A stretch of 64,000 nt of DNA from Chitinophagaceae bacterium (lineage in GTDB: Bacteria > Bacteroidota > Bacteroidia > Chitinophagales > Chitinophagaceae), in contig CANLAE010000010.1 of NCBI GenBank assembly GCA_947488765.1, positions 1-64,000 on the forward strand, given 5' to 3'. Below are positions 43,559 to 52,668 of the stretch, piece by piece; position 1 is the stretch's first letter, and each line of letters begins with the position of its first letter. The notes under the pieces were generated by a model. The model was not told the origin of the DNA and ran no database searches. It saw nothing but the letters and a program-made list of their open reading frames with translations. The position numbers were made by a program, and so were the translations under genes.

Positions 43559-45109
43559 GTGAATAAAGAATTAATAATAAACGTAACCCCTACGGGCGTT
43601 GAAATAGCCTTACTAGAAGATAAAAAACTGGTAGAGCTTCACAACGAAAAATCAGATGCCCATTTCGGTGTCGGTGATATCTATTTAGGTAAGGTAAAAA
43701 AATTAATCCCTGGTTTGAATGCTGCATTTGTAGATGTAGGTTTTGAAAAGGATGCTTTTTTACATTATACAGATTTATCACCTTTTGCTAAGTCTATTTT
43801 GAAGTTTACCCAACTTGCGGTGAATGACAAGTCTGAGCATGAATTTGATTTTAGTAAATTTCAAGTAGAACCAGAGATTGTTAAAACAGGTAAAATAAAC
43901 GAAGTACTTAATGGCAAGCCAAATGTTTTAGTACAGATTTTAAAAGAACCCATCGCCGCTAAAGGACCAAGATTAAGCTGCGAGATAAGCCTTCCGGGAA
44001 GATTTGTTGTATTAACCCCATTTAATGAAATAGTTGCTGTTTCAAAAAAAATTCATTCTTCAGATGAAAGAAAAAGACTGCATAAAATTGTTGAGGCAAT
44101 TAGACCAAAAAACTTTGGAGTAATTGTACGCACAGCAGCTGAAGGTAAAAGCACTTCTGAACTTCATCAAGATCTTTTAGATTTGATTGCAACCTGGAAT
44201 AAAATTCAGCACAACCTCAAAGGTGCCGAAGCACCGGCAAGAGTTTTGAGTGAGCAAAATAAAACCACAAGTATTTTGAGGGATTTGTTGAATGAAGATT
44301 TTAATAAAATCGTCATCAATGATAAAAATATTTATACCGATACCAAAAGCTATATACAACGCATCGCTGCCGATAAGGCTGAGATAGTTTCATTTTACAA
44401 TAGCAGCAGCCTAATATTTGATACCTATGGCATTACCAAACAAGTTAAAGGTTCTTTTGGGAAAACGGTGAATTTGCCAAGTGGTGCTTATTTAATTATT
44501 GAACATACCGAAGCATTGCATGTAGTTGATGTAAACAGTGGTTATAAAAGCGTCAGTAATAATCAAGAAGAAAATGCACTGCAAACGAACCTAGAAGCTG
44601 CTGCAGAAATCGCAACGCAACTTAGACTTAGAGATATCGGAGGCATTATTGTAGTTGATTTCATTGACATGAAATTGCCCGACAACAGACGCAAACTTCA
44701 GGAGGCAATGGAGGAATTTATGAAAGCTGACCGTTCAAAACATTCAGTTTTACCAATTTCGAAGTTTGGATTAATGCAAATTACTAGGCAGCGAATGAGA
44801 CCCGAGGTAAACATCAATACCCAAGAAACTTGCCCAGTTTGCAACGGAAGCGGAAAAATAACCTCAACTTTAATTTTAGAGGACGAAATTGAAAAAAGAT
44901 TGAATTATTTGGCAAGCCACTCCCACAACAACCTTACTTTAGCGTTAAACCCAATTGTATTTTCCCACATAACCAAAGGATGGCTGTTTTCTATTGCTAG
45001 AAAATGGAAAAGAAAATATAAGGTTAATTTAAAGTTGCAATCAAATAGTAATTATAATATTGTTGAATATCATTTTTTCGACCAAAATGAGGAGGAAATT
45101 AAATTTTAG
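43559..45109 (+). CDS. rng: Ribonuclease E/G family endoribonuclease
   Basis: 516-aa RNase G-type enzyme that cuts single-stranded RNA and matures rRNA. The N-terminal MNKELIINVTPTGVEIALLE matches Bacteroidota orthologues when the GTG at 43559 is used; an upstream in-frame TTG would add four residues. An S1 domain is at 35-130 (GDIYLGKVKKLIPGLNAAFV). The catalytic Asp pair is in VVDFIDMKLPDNRR, and the zinc-link is CPVCNGSG. There is no long C-terminal scaffold, so it is the short RNase G form. It follows a terminator and probably has its own promoter. Confidence 0.93.
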   Translation: MNKELIINVTPTGVEIALLEDKKLVELHNEKSDAHFGVGDIYLGKVKKLIPGLNAAFVDVGFEKDAFLHYTDLSPFAKSILKFTQLAVNDKSEHEFDFSKFQVEPEIVKTGKINEVLNGKPNVLVQILKEPIAAKGPRLSCEISLPGRFVVLTPFNEIVAVSKKIHSSDERKRLHKIVEAIRPKNFGVIVRTAAEGKSTSELHQDLLDLIATWNKIQHNLKGAEAPARVLSEQNKTTSILRDLLNEDFNKIVINDKNIYTDTKSYIQRIAADKAEIVSFYNSSSLIFDTYGITKQVKGSFGKTVNLPSGAYLIIEHTEALHVVDVNSGYKSVSNNQEENALQTNLEAAAEIATQLRLRDIGGIIVVDFIDMKLPDNRRKLQEAMEEFMKADRSKHSVLPISKFGLMQITRQRMRPEVNINTQETCPVCNGSGKITSTLILEDEIEKRLNYLASHSHNNLTLALNPIVFSHITKGWLFSIARKWKRKYKVNLKLQSNSNYNIVEYHFFDQNEEEIKF

Positions 45110-45287
45110 TTCCAATAATATATTCTAATTAATTGGTTTTTAATAATTTAAATATTGAAATAATGCATAATATAATTTCAATATTTCAATTAAAACAAAA
45201 ACTCTTAACCCTCTACAAAACTATACCGCTCATCATTTCATAAAAAATAATTTTTGAAATTTGGCTTAAAATAGTAATTTAGCATCA

Positions 45288-45341
45288 GAATTTAATGGGT
45301 TAGTAAGTAAGAGGGTTAGCAGAGATGCTGACCCTTTTTTA
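45288..45341 (+). ncRNA. Candidate short RNA between rng and radA
   Basis: TTTG at 45253-45256, an 18-nt spacer and TAATTTAG at 45275-45282 (one mismatch to TAnnTTTG) form a promoter-like unit that would start a transcript near 45288. It would end at the terminator 45313-45341, giving about 55 nt. The spacing is right, but the transcript is a prediction from two motifs only. Alternatively the hairpin just ends the rng transcript. Confidence 0.2.
45313..45341 (+). terminator. Strong rho-independent terminator
   Basis: Nine-base-pair stem GGGTTAGCA / TGCTGACCC with a GAGA (GNRA) tetraloop and one T-G wobble, followed by a run of six T residues. Confidence 0.85.
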
Positions 45342-45526
45342 TTTACATAAAATGATCGCTTCATTAGTTTGAAATAAAAATATTCATTGTTTGCCAATAA
45401 TATTTTAAAGATAAAACATCTCATTTTTTAAATTTTATTTCATTGAGTAGTATAAAAAATTCATGTTTATCAATAATTCAATCACGAAATTACAAATCAC
45501 TTCATCGCTGCTAATTATCTTTACGT

Positions 45527-46891
45527 ATGGCAAAAATAAAAACATCTTTTTTCTGTAGTGGTTGTGGGTATGAAAGTGCAAAATGGTTAGGAAAATGTCC
45601 AAGCTGTAATGAGTGGAATACTTTTGTAGAAGAAGTAATTGAGAAAACTAAAGAACAAACTTGGAAAGGATTTACAGATGAAAAAAAAATAAACAAAGCC
45701 ATTGCATTACAAAATGTAAGTGAAATAAAAGAAGAAAGAATTATTACCGACGATGCAGAGTTGAATAGGGTTTTAGGCGGTGGCATTGTTCCCGGAAGTA
45801 TTGTACTTGTTGCAGGAGAGCCAGGTATTGGAAAAAGTACATTGTTTTTACAACATGGATTAATGATGAACAAACATGTTGTACTATACATCAGCGGAGA
45901 AGAGAGTGAACAACAAATAAAAATGAGAGCAGATCGTTTGAAAATAGTAAACGATAATTTTTTTCTGCTAACAGAAACAAACACTCAAAATATTTTTCAG
46001 GAAATAAAAAAGTTACAGCCACAACTTGTCATTGTAGATAGTATTCAAACTTTAGCAAGTAATATTATTGACTCCTCAGCAGGAAGCATCAGCCAAATTA
46101 GAGAATGTGCTGCTGAGTTTCAACGCTATGCAAAAGAAACCAATACACCAGTTTTTTTAATTGGTCATATAACAAAAGATGGTTCAATTGCAGGTCCGAA
46201 AATATTGGAACACATGGTAGATACTGTGTTGCAATTTGAAGGAGACCGTCATTATGCTTACAGAATTTTAAGAACTTTAAAAAATCGCTTTGGCAGTACT
46301 GCTGAACTGGGTATTTATGAAATGAACAGCGATGGGATGAAAGTAGTGAACAACCCAAGTGAAATATTAATTGCACAACGTGATGAAAGCCTGAGTGGAA
46401 GTGCTATTGCCGCAACATTAGAAGGCATGAGACCGCTACTCATTGAAGTACAGGCTTTGGTCACACAAAGTGTTTACGGAACACCACAAAGAACCGTAAG
46501 TGGATTTGATTTAAGAAGATTGCAATTATTGCTTGCAGTATTAGAAAAAAGAGGTGGGTTTATGTTTGGCACTAAAGATGTATTTATCAATATTGCTGGT
46601 GGCTTAAAAGTAGAAGACCCATCTATTGACCTTGCTGTTATTTGTGCATTATTAAGTAGCTACGAAGATGCCCCTCTGCCGCATCAAATCTGCTTTGCTG
46701 GAGAAGTAGGATTAAACGGAGAAATAAGGGCTGTTAACAGAGTTGAACAAAGAATTGCAGAAGCAGAAAAATTAGGATTCGAAAAAATATTCATCAGCAA
46801 ATTCAACAAAAAAAGCATCAATCCAAAAAATTATTCCATTCAGGTAGTCATGGTAGGGCAAGTTCATGAAGTGTATCAGGCTTTATTTTAA
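45527..46891 (+). CDS. radA: DNA repair protein RadA
   Basis: 454-aa branch-migration helicase of recombination. The N-terminal zinc finger is C10, C13, C24, C27 (CSGCGYESAKWLGKCPSC); the RecA-like core has Walker A GEPGIGKST, Walker B VIVDSIQTL and the RadA-specific KNRFG motif (KNRFGSTAELG). A Lon-like inactive protease domain forms the C-terminus (GGLKVEDPSIDLAVICALLS). It precedes comF by 19 nt. Confidence 0.97.
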   Translation: MAKIKTSFFCSGCGYESAKWLGKCPSCNEWNTFVEEVIEKTKEQTWKGFTDEKKINKAIALQNVSEIKEERIITDDAELNRVLGGGIVPGSIVLVAGEPGIGKSTLFLQHGLMMNKHVVLYISGEESEQQIKMRADRLKIVNDNFFLLTETNTQNIFQEIKKLQPQLVIVDSIQTLASNIIDSSAGSISQIRECAAEFQRYAKETNTPVFLIGHITKDGSIAGPKILEHMVDTVLQFEGDRHYAYRILRTLKNRFGSTAELGIYEMNSDGMKVVNNPSEILIAQRDESLSGSAIAATLEGMRPLLIEVQALVTQSVYGTPQRTVSGFDLRRLQLLLAVLEKRGGFMFGTKDVFINIAGGLKVEDPSIDLAVICALLSSYEDAPLPHQICFAGEVGLNGEIRAVNRVEQRIAEAEKLGFEKIFISKFNKKSINPKNYSIQVVMVGQVHEVYQALF

Positions 46892-46910
46892 CATTCTTAT
46901 TTTTTAAAAA

Positions 46911-47612
46911 ATGATTTCTACAATACAATCGTATCTCAATGATTTTGCACATCTCATATTCCCTCATTGCTGTGAAGGATGTGGCAGCGATATTTTAGAA
47001 GACCATCACTTATTGTGTAGTGCTTGTATTGTAAAACTTCCTGAAACAAATTTCATTTCTAAACCCAATAACCCCATTGAAAAGATATTTTATGGCAGGT
47101 TAAATATTGCAAGTGCAGGTGCAGCATTTTATTTTACGAAAGATTCATTGATGCAACATTTAATGCATGAATTGAAATATAAAAGCAACAAAGACATTGC
47201 AATTTATTTAGGCAAACTATTGGGAATTCAATTGTTGCAAAGTGGCCGTTTTGATACAGTTGATGTGTTAGTTCCATTACCGCTCAATCCCAAACGAGAA
47301 GCAAAACGTGGCTACAATCAGGCAGAAATGATTTGCAGAGGTATTAGTGAAGTAATGAATATTCCAATAGAAAAAAAAGCAGTGCAAAGAAGTGTGTTTA
47401 CACAAACACAAACCAATCAGAGTCGTATAGGGAGATGGCAAAATATGGATGGAGTTTTTACGATTGATAACATTGCGGCTTTGCAAAATAAACATGTACT
47501 TTTAGTTGATGACATTATTACAACCGGCGCAACAATGGAAGCCTGTGGCAATATGATTATCAAAAATTGCAATGCTGTATTAAGTATTGCAACTGTTGCT
47601 TTAACCAGTTAA
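46911..47612 (+). CDS. ComF family phosphoribosyltransferase-like protein
   Basis: 233-aa protein. The N-terminal zinc-ribbon-like part is FPHCCEGCGSDILEDHHLLCSAC; the PRPP-binding motif VLLVDDIITTGAT is near the C-terminus; PLPLNPKREAKRGYNQAEMI is the ComF core. ComF/GntX proteins are linked to natural DNA uptake or purine salvage, but the reaction is unsettled. It follows radA, and this pairing supports a DNA-uptake or recombination context. Confidence 0.9.
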   Translation: MISTIQSYLNDFAHLIFPHCCEGCGSDILEDHHLLCSACIVKLPETNFISKPNNPIEKIFYGRLNIASAGAAFYFTKDSLMQHLMHELKYKSNKDIAIYLGKLLGIQLLQSGRFDTVDVLVPLPLNPKREAKRGYNQAEMICRGISEVMNIPIEKKAVQRSVFTQTQTNQSRIGRWQNMDGVFTIDNIAALQNKHVLLVDDIITTGATMEACGNMIIKNCNAVLSIATVALTS

Positions 47613-47633
47613 ATTCTTTCTTACATTTACTGC

Positions 47634-49028
47634 ATGAGAAAAAGCATTTGGGCATTGGGTATCATTATCATTTTTTTTGCTTGCAAAAAAGAAAGTATCA
47701 TTACAAGCAATGATGCTTTATTAAACACATCGGTTGATACACTTCATTATGATACCGTATTTACATCGGTTGGTTCAATTACCAAATCTTTCAAAATATT
47801 TAATCCCAATGATCAGAAAATTATTTTAAGTAATCTTCAACTAATGGGTGGTGCTACTTCTTATTTTAAAATTAATGCAGATGGTATTGCAGGAACAAAA
47901 TTTGATAATATAGAAATTAATGCGAATGATAGTTTGTATGTATTTGCAATGGTAACAATCAATCCATCAGCAGCTAATTTGGCTTTTATTATCAGAGATA
48001 GTATTCGAATTGATTACAACGGGAATACAAAATATATACAGCTAGATGCATTTGGACAGAACGCAAATTTTTATCGGAATAAAAGAATAACATCAGATAG
48101 CACCTGGAGCAATACTTTGCCTTATGTAATTTTAGGCAGCCTTACAATAGACAGTGCCAAAACATTAACCATATCTAAAGGATGTAAAATTTATTGCAAC
48201 GCAAATGCGCCAATTATCGTAAATGGAACATTAAAAGCAATTGGAGAGAAATACGATAGTACAAGAATTCAATTTACAGGAGACAGATTAGACGCACCTT
48301 ACAAAGATTTTCCAGGAAGTTGGCCGGGTATTTATTTTAGTAGAAGTAGCAAAGACAATCTGATGCAGTTTTGCAATATCAAAAATGCTTATCAGGGTGT
48401 AATACTTCAAAACCCAGCAAGCAATAGCAATCCAAAACTTACACTTCAAGAAACCATCCTTGATAATATTTCTGATATTGCAGTTGGTTGTTCCAACAGT
48501 TCTTTGGATGCAAGAAATTGCTTAATCAGCAATTGCGGATACAATATTTTTTTAACTGCCGGCGGCAACTATAATTTTAATCATTGTACTGTAACAAGCT
48601 ACGGCAACAATTATGTTCAACACAAAAATCCCGTTTTATCAATCAGCAATGTTAGTGGCAGCAATACTACCAATATCATCAACTGCACCATTAAAAACTC
48701 CATTTTTTATGGAGAAGGGGGCATTGTAGATGATGAAATAATAATCAGCAAACAAGGTACCACTGCATTTAATGCAAGCTTTGAAAATGTATTGTATAAA
48801 ATGAAAAGCAATGATCCGGGAGCTGCAACCTTTGTTGGAAATAAATTAAAAAATATAAATCCCGGATTTGATAGTGTTGATGTTGGTAGTAGATACTTTA
48901 ATTACAGATTGAAATCAAACTCAGCTGCCATTAATAAAGGGGCTATTACAACAGGATTGTTGTTTGATTTAGATGGAAACAATAGAAATATTGGATTACC
49001 TGATTTGGGGTGTTATGAAAAACAATGA
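47634..49028 (+). CDS. Right-handed beta-helix surface lipoprotein
   Basis: 464-aa lipoprotein with lipobox FFACK (Cys17). An immunoglobulin-like N-terminal domain (about 30-145) is followed by parallel beta-helix repeats with many Asn and Ser (about 175-420). The C-terminal LDGNNRNIGLPDLGCYE motif is typical of Bacteroidota choice-of-anchor or polysaccharide-binding proteins. Likely surface-exposed; ligand unknown. It follows comF by 21 nt. Confidence 0.8.
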   Translation: MRKSIWALGIIIIFFACKKESIITSNDALLNTSVDTLHYDTVFTSVGSITKSFKIFNPNDQKIILSNLQLMGGATSYFKINADGIAGTKFDNIEINANDSLYVFAMVTINPSAANLAFIIRDSIRIDYNGNTKYIQLDAFGQNANFYRNKRITSDSTWSNTLPYVILGSLTIDSAKTLTISKGCKIYCNANAPIIVNGTLKAIGEKYDSTRIQFTGDRLDAPYKDFPGSWPGIYFSRSSKDNLMQFCNIKNAYQGVILQNPASNSNPKLTLQETILDNISDIAVGCSNSSLDARNCLISNCGYNIFLTAGGNYNFNHCTVTSYGNNYVQHKNPVLSISNVSGSNTTNIINCTIKNSIFYGEGGIVDDEIIISKQGTTAFNASFENVLYKMKSNDPGAATFVGNKLKNINPGFDSVDVGSRYFNYRLKSNSAAINKGAITTGLLFDLDGNNRNIGLPDLGCYEKQ

Positions 49029-49091
49029 TATAATTCATTAAATCGAATTGAACTTTTGACCTGAATAATTGTAAATCATAAAAAAATTCAT

Positions 49092-49625
49092 ATGAAAAAT
49101 TTAATCACCGTTGCATTGTTAATTATGAGTACAGCATTTATCCAACCTAATAGCAATAGCATTCATGCATTTAAAGTAAAAGGCATTGATGGAAAAGAGA
49201 TTGACTTCTCAAAGTTTAAGGGCAAAAAAATTTTAGTAGTAAATACAGCCTCACGCTGTGGGTATACCAAGCAATACGAAGGACTTCAGAAATTGTATGA
49301 AACATACAACAAAAAATTAGTGGTGGTAGGTTTTCCTTGCAATCAGTTTTTAGGACAAGAACCCGGTACAAGCGAAGAAATTATGACATTTTGCAAAACC
49401 AATTATGGTGTTACATTTCCTTTAGCCGAAAAAATTGATGTAAAAGGGAAAGATGCAGCACCAATTTACAAATGGCTTTGCAGTAAAGAAGCAAATGGTG
49501 TTTTAGATACGAAAATATCTTGGAATTTTAATAAATTCTTATTGGATGAAAATGGAAACATGTTGGCTTATTTCCCAAGTAGTGTAAAGCCAGATAGTGA
49601 AGAAATATTGAATTATTTAAAATAG
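49092..49625 (+). CDS. Glutathione peroxidase family thiol peroxidase
   Basis: 177-aa enzyme reducing hydroperoxides with thioredoxin or glutathione. A signal-like N-terminus (residues 4-17) suggests export. The catalytic Cys is in NTASRCGYTKQY (the selenocysteine position is Cys), the resolving-type Cys in GFPCNQFLGQEP, and the Trp-Asn of the tetrad in WNFNKFL. It is followed by a terminator. Confidence 0.92.
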   Translation: MKNLITVALLIMSTAFIQPNSNSIHAFKVKGIDGKEIDFSKFKGKKILVVNTASRCGYTKQYEGLQKLYETYNKKLVVVGFPCNQFLGQEPGTSEEIMTFCKTNYGVTFPLAEKIDVKGKDAAPIYKWLCSKEANGVLDTKISWNFNKFLLDENGNMLAYFPSSVKPDSEEILNYLK

Positions 49626-49653
49626 AAAAATAATTGTTTAATTATTTGTGTAC

Positions 49654-49690
49654 AAAAGAAGATATGCAGTTATGGATATCTTCTTTTATT
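49654..49690 (+). terminator. Terminator after the glutathione peroxidase gene
   Basis: Stem AAAAGAAGATAT / ATATCTTCTTTT with a 10-nt loop and a T-rich end, separating the peroxidase from holB. Confidence 0.75.
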
Positions 49691-49699
49691 TTGTAGCAT

Positions 49700-50896
49700 A
49701 TGGAGTTTAAAGATGTAATAGGACAAGATTCGGTAAAGCAACATTTAATAGAAATGGTGCAGCAAAACCGTTTATCACATGCATTACTTTTTTTGGGTAA
49801 AGAGGGAAGTGGTGCATTGCCTATGGCTGTTGCATTTGCACAGTTTGTTATTTGTCAGCCCGGAGAAGCGCCTATGTTGGAAGATTTGTTTGGAGGCATG
49901 AGTGCATTGAACAGCGGACCTGCATTTATTCATCCAGATGATATTGCAGGTGAAGCATCTTTTAAGCGTGCTGAACAATTGATTCATCCAGATTTGCATT
50001 TTTCATTTCCTGTTATTGCCAGGAAATCGGGAGATAAACCTGTGAGTAATGATTTTATTTCGGAATGGAGGGATTTTATAAAAAACAATGCGTATGGCAA
50101 TGCATACGATTGGTTACAAATGATTGGTGCCGAAAACAAGCAGGGCAATATAACTGCAGAAGAATGTGACAACATCCTCAAAAAAATATCTTTAAAAAGT
50201 TATGAATCGCCATACAAGGTATTGGTGCTTTGGATGCCTGAATATTTAGGAAAAGAAGGAAATAAACTTTTGAAACTAATTGAAGAACCACCACCAAATA
50301 CTTTATTTATTTTAGTTGCAGAGAGCGAAGAAAAAATTTTACCCACAATATTAAGTAGATGCCAGTTGATTAAAATTCCTTTGTTGGAAAACAATGAAAT
50401 TGAAGCCGCATTAATACACCGAGCAAATGCAAATGAAGATACGGCAAGACAAATTGCTGCTATTGCCGAAGGAAACTACAGAGAAGCTTTACATTTATTA
50501 CAACATGCAGAAGAAGATTGGCAGGCATTATTAAGAGATTGGCTGAAATTTATTATCAGACAAATGTTGAATGATCAGGTAAAATTTGCAGATGAAATAA
50601 GCAAACTGGGCAGAGAAAAGCAAAAACAATTTCTCCGATATTTTAACCATATGCTTGAACAAGCAATCAGGATAAAAATATTGGGAGCAGAGAACATTGC
50701 ACTACCCGAGAATGAAAAAGATTTTGCACAACGATTGAATAAGATAGCCGGTGTAAGCCAGATGCAAAAAATAATTGAAGAGCTGGATAATGCCAGTTAT
50801 TACATTGAAAGGAATGCAAACAGTAAAATGTTGTTTCAGGCACTTTCTATAAAGCTATTTCATATTATTCAAAACAAAATAGTCTTGGAAGTTTAA
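49700..50896 (+). CDS. holB: DNA polymerase III subunit delta'
   Basis: Clamp-loader subunit of 398 aa. MEFKDVIGQDSVKQHL and LSHALLFLGKEGSGALP mark the N-terminal AAA+ domain; the P-loop Lys is replaced by Ala, as in other non-hydrolysing delta' proteins. LIHPDLHFSFPVIA and NKLLKLIEEPPPNTLFILV (sensor-1 region) and SRCQ (arginine-finger motif) confirm it. The usual Cys4 zinc module is missing: one Cys (VICQ) remains, followed by a 40-residue acidic and small-residue insert. It precedes ricT, an order also seen in Bacillus (holB-yaaT). Confidence 0.9.
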   Translation: MEFKDVIGQDSVKQHLIEMVQQNRLSHALLFLGKEGSGALPMAVAFAQFVICQPGEAPMLEDLFGGMSALNSGPAFIHPDDIAGEASFKRAEQLIHPDLHFSFPVIARKSGDKPVSNDFISEWRDFIKNNAYGNAYDWLQMIGAENKQGNITAEECDNILKKISLKSYESPYKVLVLWMPEYLGKEGNKLLKLIEEPPPNTLFILVAESEEKILPTILSRCQLIKIPLLENNEIEAALIHRANANEDTARQIAAIAEGNYREALHLLQHAEEDWQALLRDWLKFIIRQMLNDQVKFADEISKLGREKQKQFLRYFNHMLEQAIRIKILGAENIALPENEKDFAQRLNKIAGVSQMQKIIEELDNASYYIERNANSKMLFQALSIKLFHIIQNKIVLEV

Positions 50897-50979
50897 ATAT
50901 CGAATGAGGAAATCACTTCTTTCTATTTTCGATTATCGGCATTTTAATGGATAACAGCCTACCTTCTTAAAAAATTCCC

Positions 50980-50987
50980 TACTTTTG
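50980..50987 (+). promoter_or_regulatory. TAnnTTTG (-7) promoter element upstream of ricT
   Basis: TACTTTTG, an exact match, 267 nt before the ATG at 51254. It would give an unusually long leader carrying the TGCGACGC element. Confidence 0.4.
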
Positions 50988-51149
50988 ATTTGAAGTGAAG
51001 AGATTTTTTGTGTGAATTGTAGATATGGGTTATGCAACATAACAAACTATGAAGCATTGCTCATCCGTTCGAAATTTTTAATCTATTTATAGCATTTCAT
51101 GTTTACAGCGTTAAACAATTTACCGGTCTTGCTCAATAAAGTACAAATT

Positions 51150-51179
51150 GTACAAGGGTGCGACGCAATAAATGCTTTA
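51150..51179 (+). repeat. TGCGACGC element upstream of ricT (copy 3 of 3)
   Basis: GTACAAGGGTGCGACGCAAT followed by AAATGCTTTA. Its first 18 bases match the nadB copy except at one position. The core ends 88 nt before the ricT start and reads in its direction. Confidence 0.6.
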
Positions 51180-51253
51180 TAGATAATCTACAGTTTGCTG
51201 CCTTAAAATTCTCTTCTCAATTTTAATTTTAATCACTGATTTAACTTATTTAT

Positions 51254-52519
51254 ATGAGCTGTGGAAGTTGTGGAACAGGAAAACCTAATGGTTGCAAAAG
51301 CAATGGTGGTTGCAGTACAGGCGGCTGTAACAGGCTTAACGTGCATGATTGGCTTGCAAACCTACCCTACGATGATGTAGAGAGCAGTTGCAAAATTGTT
51401 GAAGTAAGTTTTAAGCAAGGAAGCCGTAAAGATTTTTATAGAAATTTATCATCACAATATTTTGAGAAAGGTGAATTGGTTACTGTTGAAGGTGTAAATG
51501 GATTTGATGTAGGTGAAGTAAGCCTAAGTGGTGAATTGGTGCGCATGCAATTGAAGAAAAAAGGAATCAACGAATTTAGTGATGAAATAAAGAAAATTTT
51601 AAGAAGAAGTAACGAAAGAGAAATTGACGCTTTTAGAATAAGTAAAGACCGTGAACCTGCAGTGCAAGCAAGAAGCAGAGAACTTGCCATACAGTATAAG
51701 TTGCAGATGAAATTAAGTGAAGTAGAAATTCAAGCCGATGGGAAAAAGGCGACTTTCTTTTATACTGCCGATGACAGAGTAGATTTTAGAGAATTGATCA
51801 AACAATTTGCAACTGAGTTTAAGGTAAAAGTAGAAATGAGGCAAATTGGGATAAGACAAGAAGCAGCAAAAGTGGGAGGTATTGGAAGTTGTGGAAGAGA
51901 ATTGTGTTGCAGCACTTGGTTACAGGATTTTAAAAGTGTGAATACAACTGCTGCACGTTATCAAAATTTATCTATTAATCAAACAAAATTGAGTGGGCAA
52001 TGTGGTAGATTAAAATGCTGTTTGAATTTTGAACTAGATACTTATTTAGATGCATTGCAACATTTTCCGGATAATGCCGAGAGTTTTGAAACTGCAAAGG
52101 GAAGAGCGTTCCTAATTAAAAAAGATATTTTTAAAAACTTGATGTGGTATGTTATTCAGGGCGGCAGTAAACATTACCCATTAACGATTCAGCGAGTAAA
52201 AGAAATACAAAGATTAAATGCACAGGGCATACAACCGGAAGATTTGGAAGCAGTAGAAGTTACCAGCAGCAAACCAAAAGAAATTGAACCACAATTTGTA
52301 GATGTAGTTGGGCAAATCAGTTTGCGCAGTTTAGAAAAAAATGACCGAAGAAGAAGAGATCAACAGCGTGATAATAGAAATGACAGGGGCAACAATAATG
52401 ACAGAAGACAAGACTATAGAAATGATCGTCCGCAACAACAAGGGCCGCAAAGACCACCACAGCAACGACCTACTATTCAAAAAACAACACCGCCCAATAA
52501 GCCTGATGATAAAAAATAA
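51254..52519 (+). CDS. ricT: RicT (YaaT/PSP1-domain) protein
   Basis: 421-aa PSP1-domain protein. In Bacillus RicT joins RicA and RicF in an iron-sulfur complex that affects RNase Y. The N-terminal 26 residues are Cys- and Gly-rich (five Cys in MSCGSCGTGKPNGCKSNGG and beyond). The PSP1 core has GELVTVEGVNGFDVGEVSL, RQIGIRQEAAKVGGIGSCGRE, ELCCSTWLQDFKSV and SGQCGRLKCCLNFE, containing the cluster Cys residues. The C-terminal 60 residues are disordered, rich in Arg, Asn, Asp and Gln, then Pro. It follows holB, as in Firmicutes. The gliding gene gldH, often next in Bacteroidota, is absent. Confidence 0.9.
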   Translation: MSCGSCGTGKPNGCKSNGGCSTGGCNRLNVHDWLANLPYDDVESSCKIVEVSFKQGSRKDFYRNLSSQYFEKGELVTVEGVNGFDVGEVSLSGELVRMQLKKKGINEFSDEIKKILRRSNEREIDAFRISKDREPAVQARSRELAIQYKLQMKLSEVEIQADGKKATFFYTADDRVDFRELIKQFATEFKVKVEMRQIGIRQEAAKVGGIGSCGRELCCSTWLQDFKSVNTTAARYQNLSINQTKLSGQCGRLKCCLNFELDTYLDALQHFPDNAESFETAKGRAFLIKKDIFKNLMWYVIQGGSKHYPLTIQRVKEIQRLNAQGIQPEDLEAVEVTSSKPKEIEPQFVDVVGQISLRSLEKNDRRRRDQQRDNRNDRGNNNDRRQDYRNDRPQQQGPQRPPQQRPTIQKTTPPNKPDDKK

Positions 52520-52592
52520 TCAGAAATATTGATACAAGATTGGTATATGTCCAATGCTTCCGATTGGATTAAACTTGAAAAATATTTAGCTA

Positions 52593-52632
52593 AAATAAGA
52601 GGTAATGATTTTGAAGTCATTACCTCTTATTT
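52593..52632. terminator. Bidirectional terminator between ricT and the XRE gene
   Basis: Perfect 16-bp stem AAATAAGAGGTAATGA / TCATTACCTCTTATTT with an 8-nt loop, between two convergent genes. Confidence 0.8.
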
Positions 52633-52668
52633 ATGAAAGATCCCCAATAACCCCAAATTTTCATAAAC

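Larger units (their letters stand above)
45110..45526. other. Intergenic region, 417 bases, with a strong terminator and possible small RNA
   Basis: AT-rich spacer between rng and radA with no supported gene. It holds a terminator hairpin at 45313-45341, about 200 nt after the rng stop, preceded by a plausible promoter; see the candidate small RNA at 45288-45341. A TATCTTTA element (one mismatch to the -7 consensus) at 45516-45523 is very close to the radA ATG. Confidence 0.5.
50897..51253. other. Intergenic region, 357 bases, long leader of ricT
   Basis: No supported gene. It contains an exact TAnnTTTG element at 50980-50987, the palindrome GTACAA-A-TTGTAC at 51141-51153 and the third copy of the TGCGACGC element. 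If the promoter is used, ricT has a 5' leader of about 260 nt. Confidence 0.5.
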
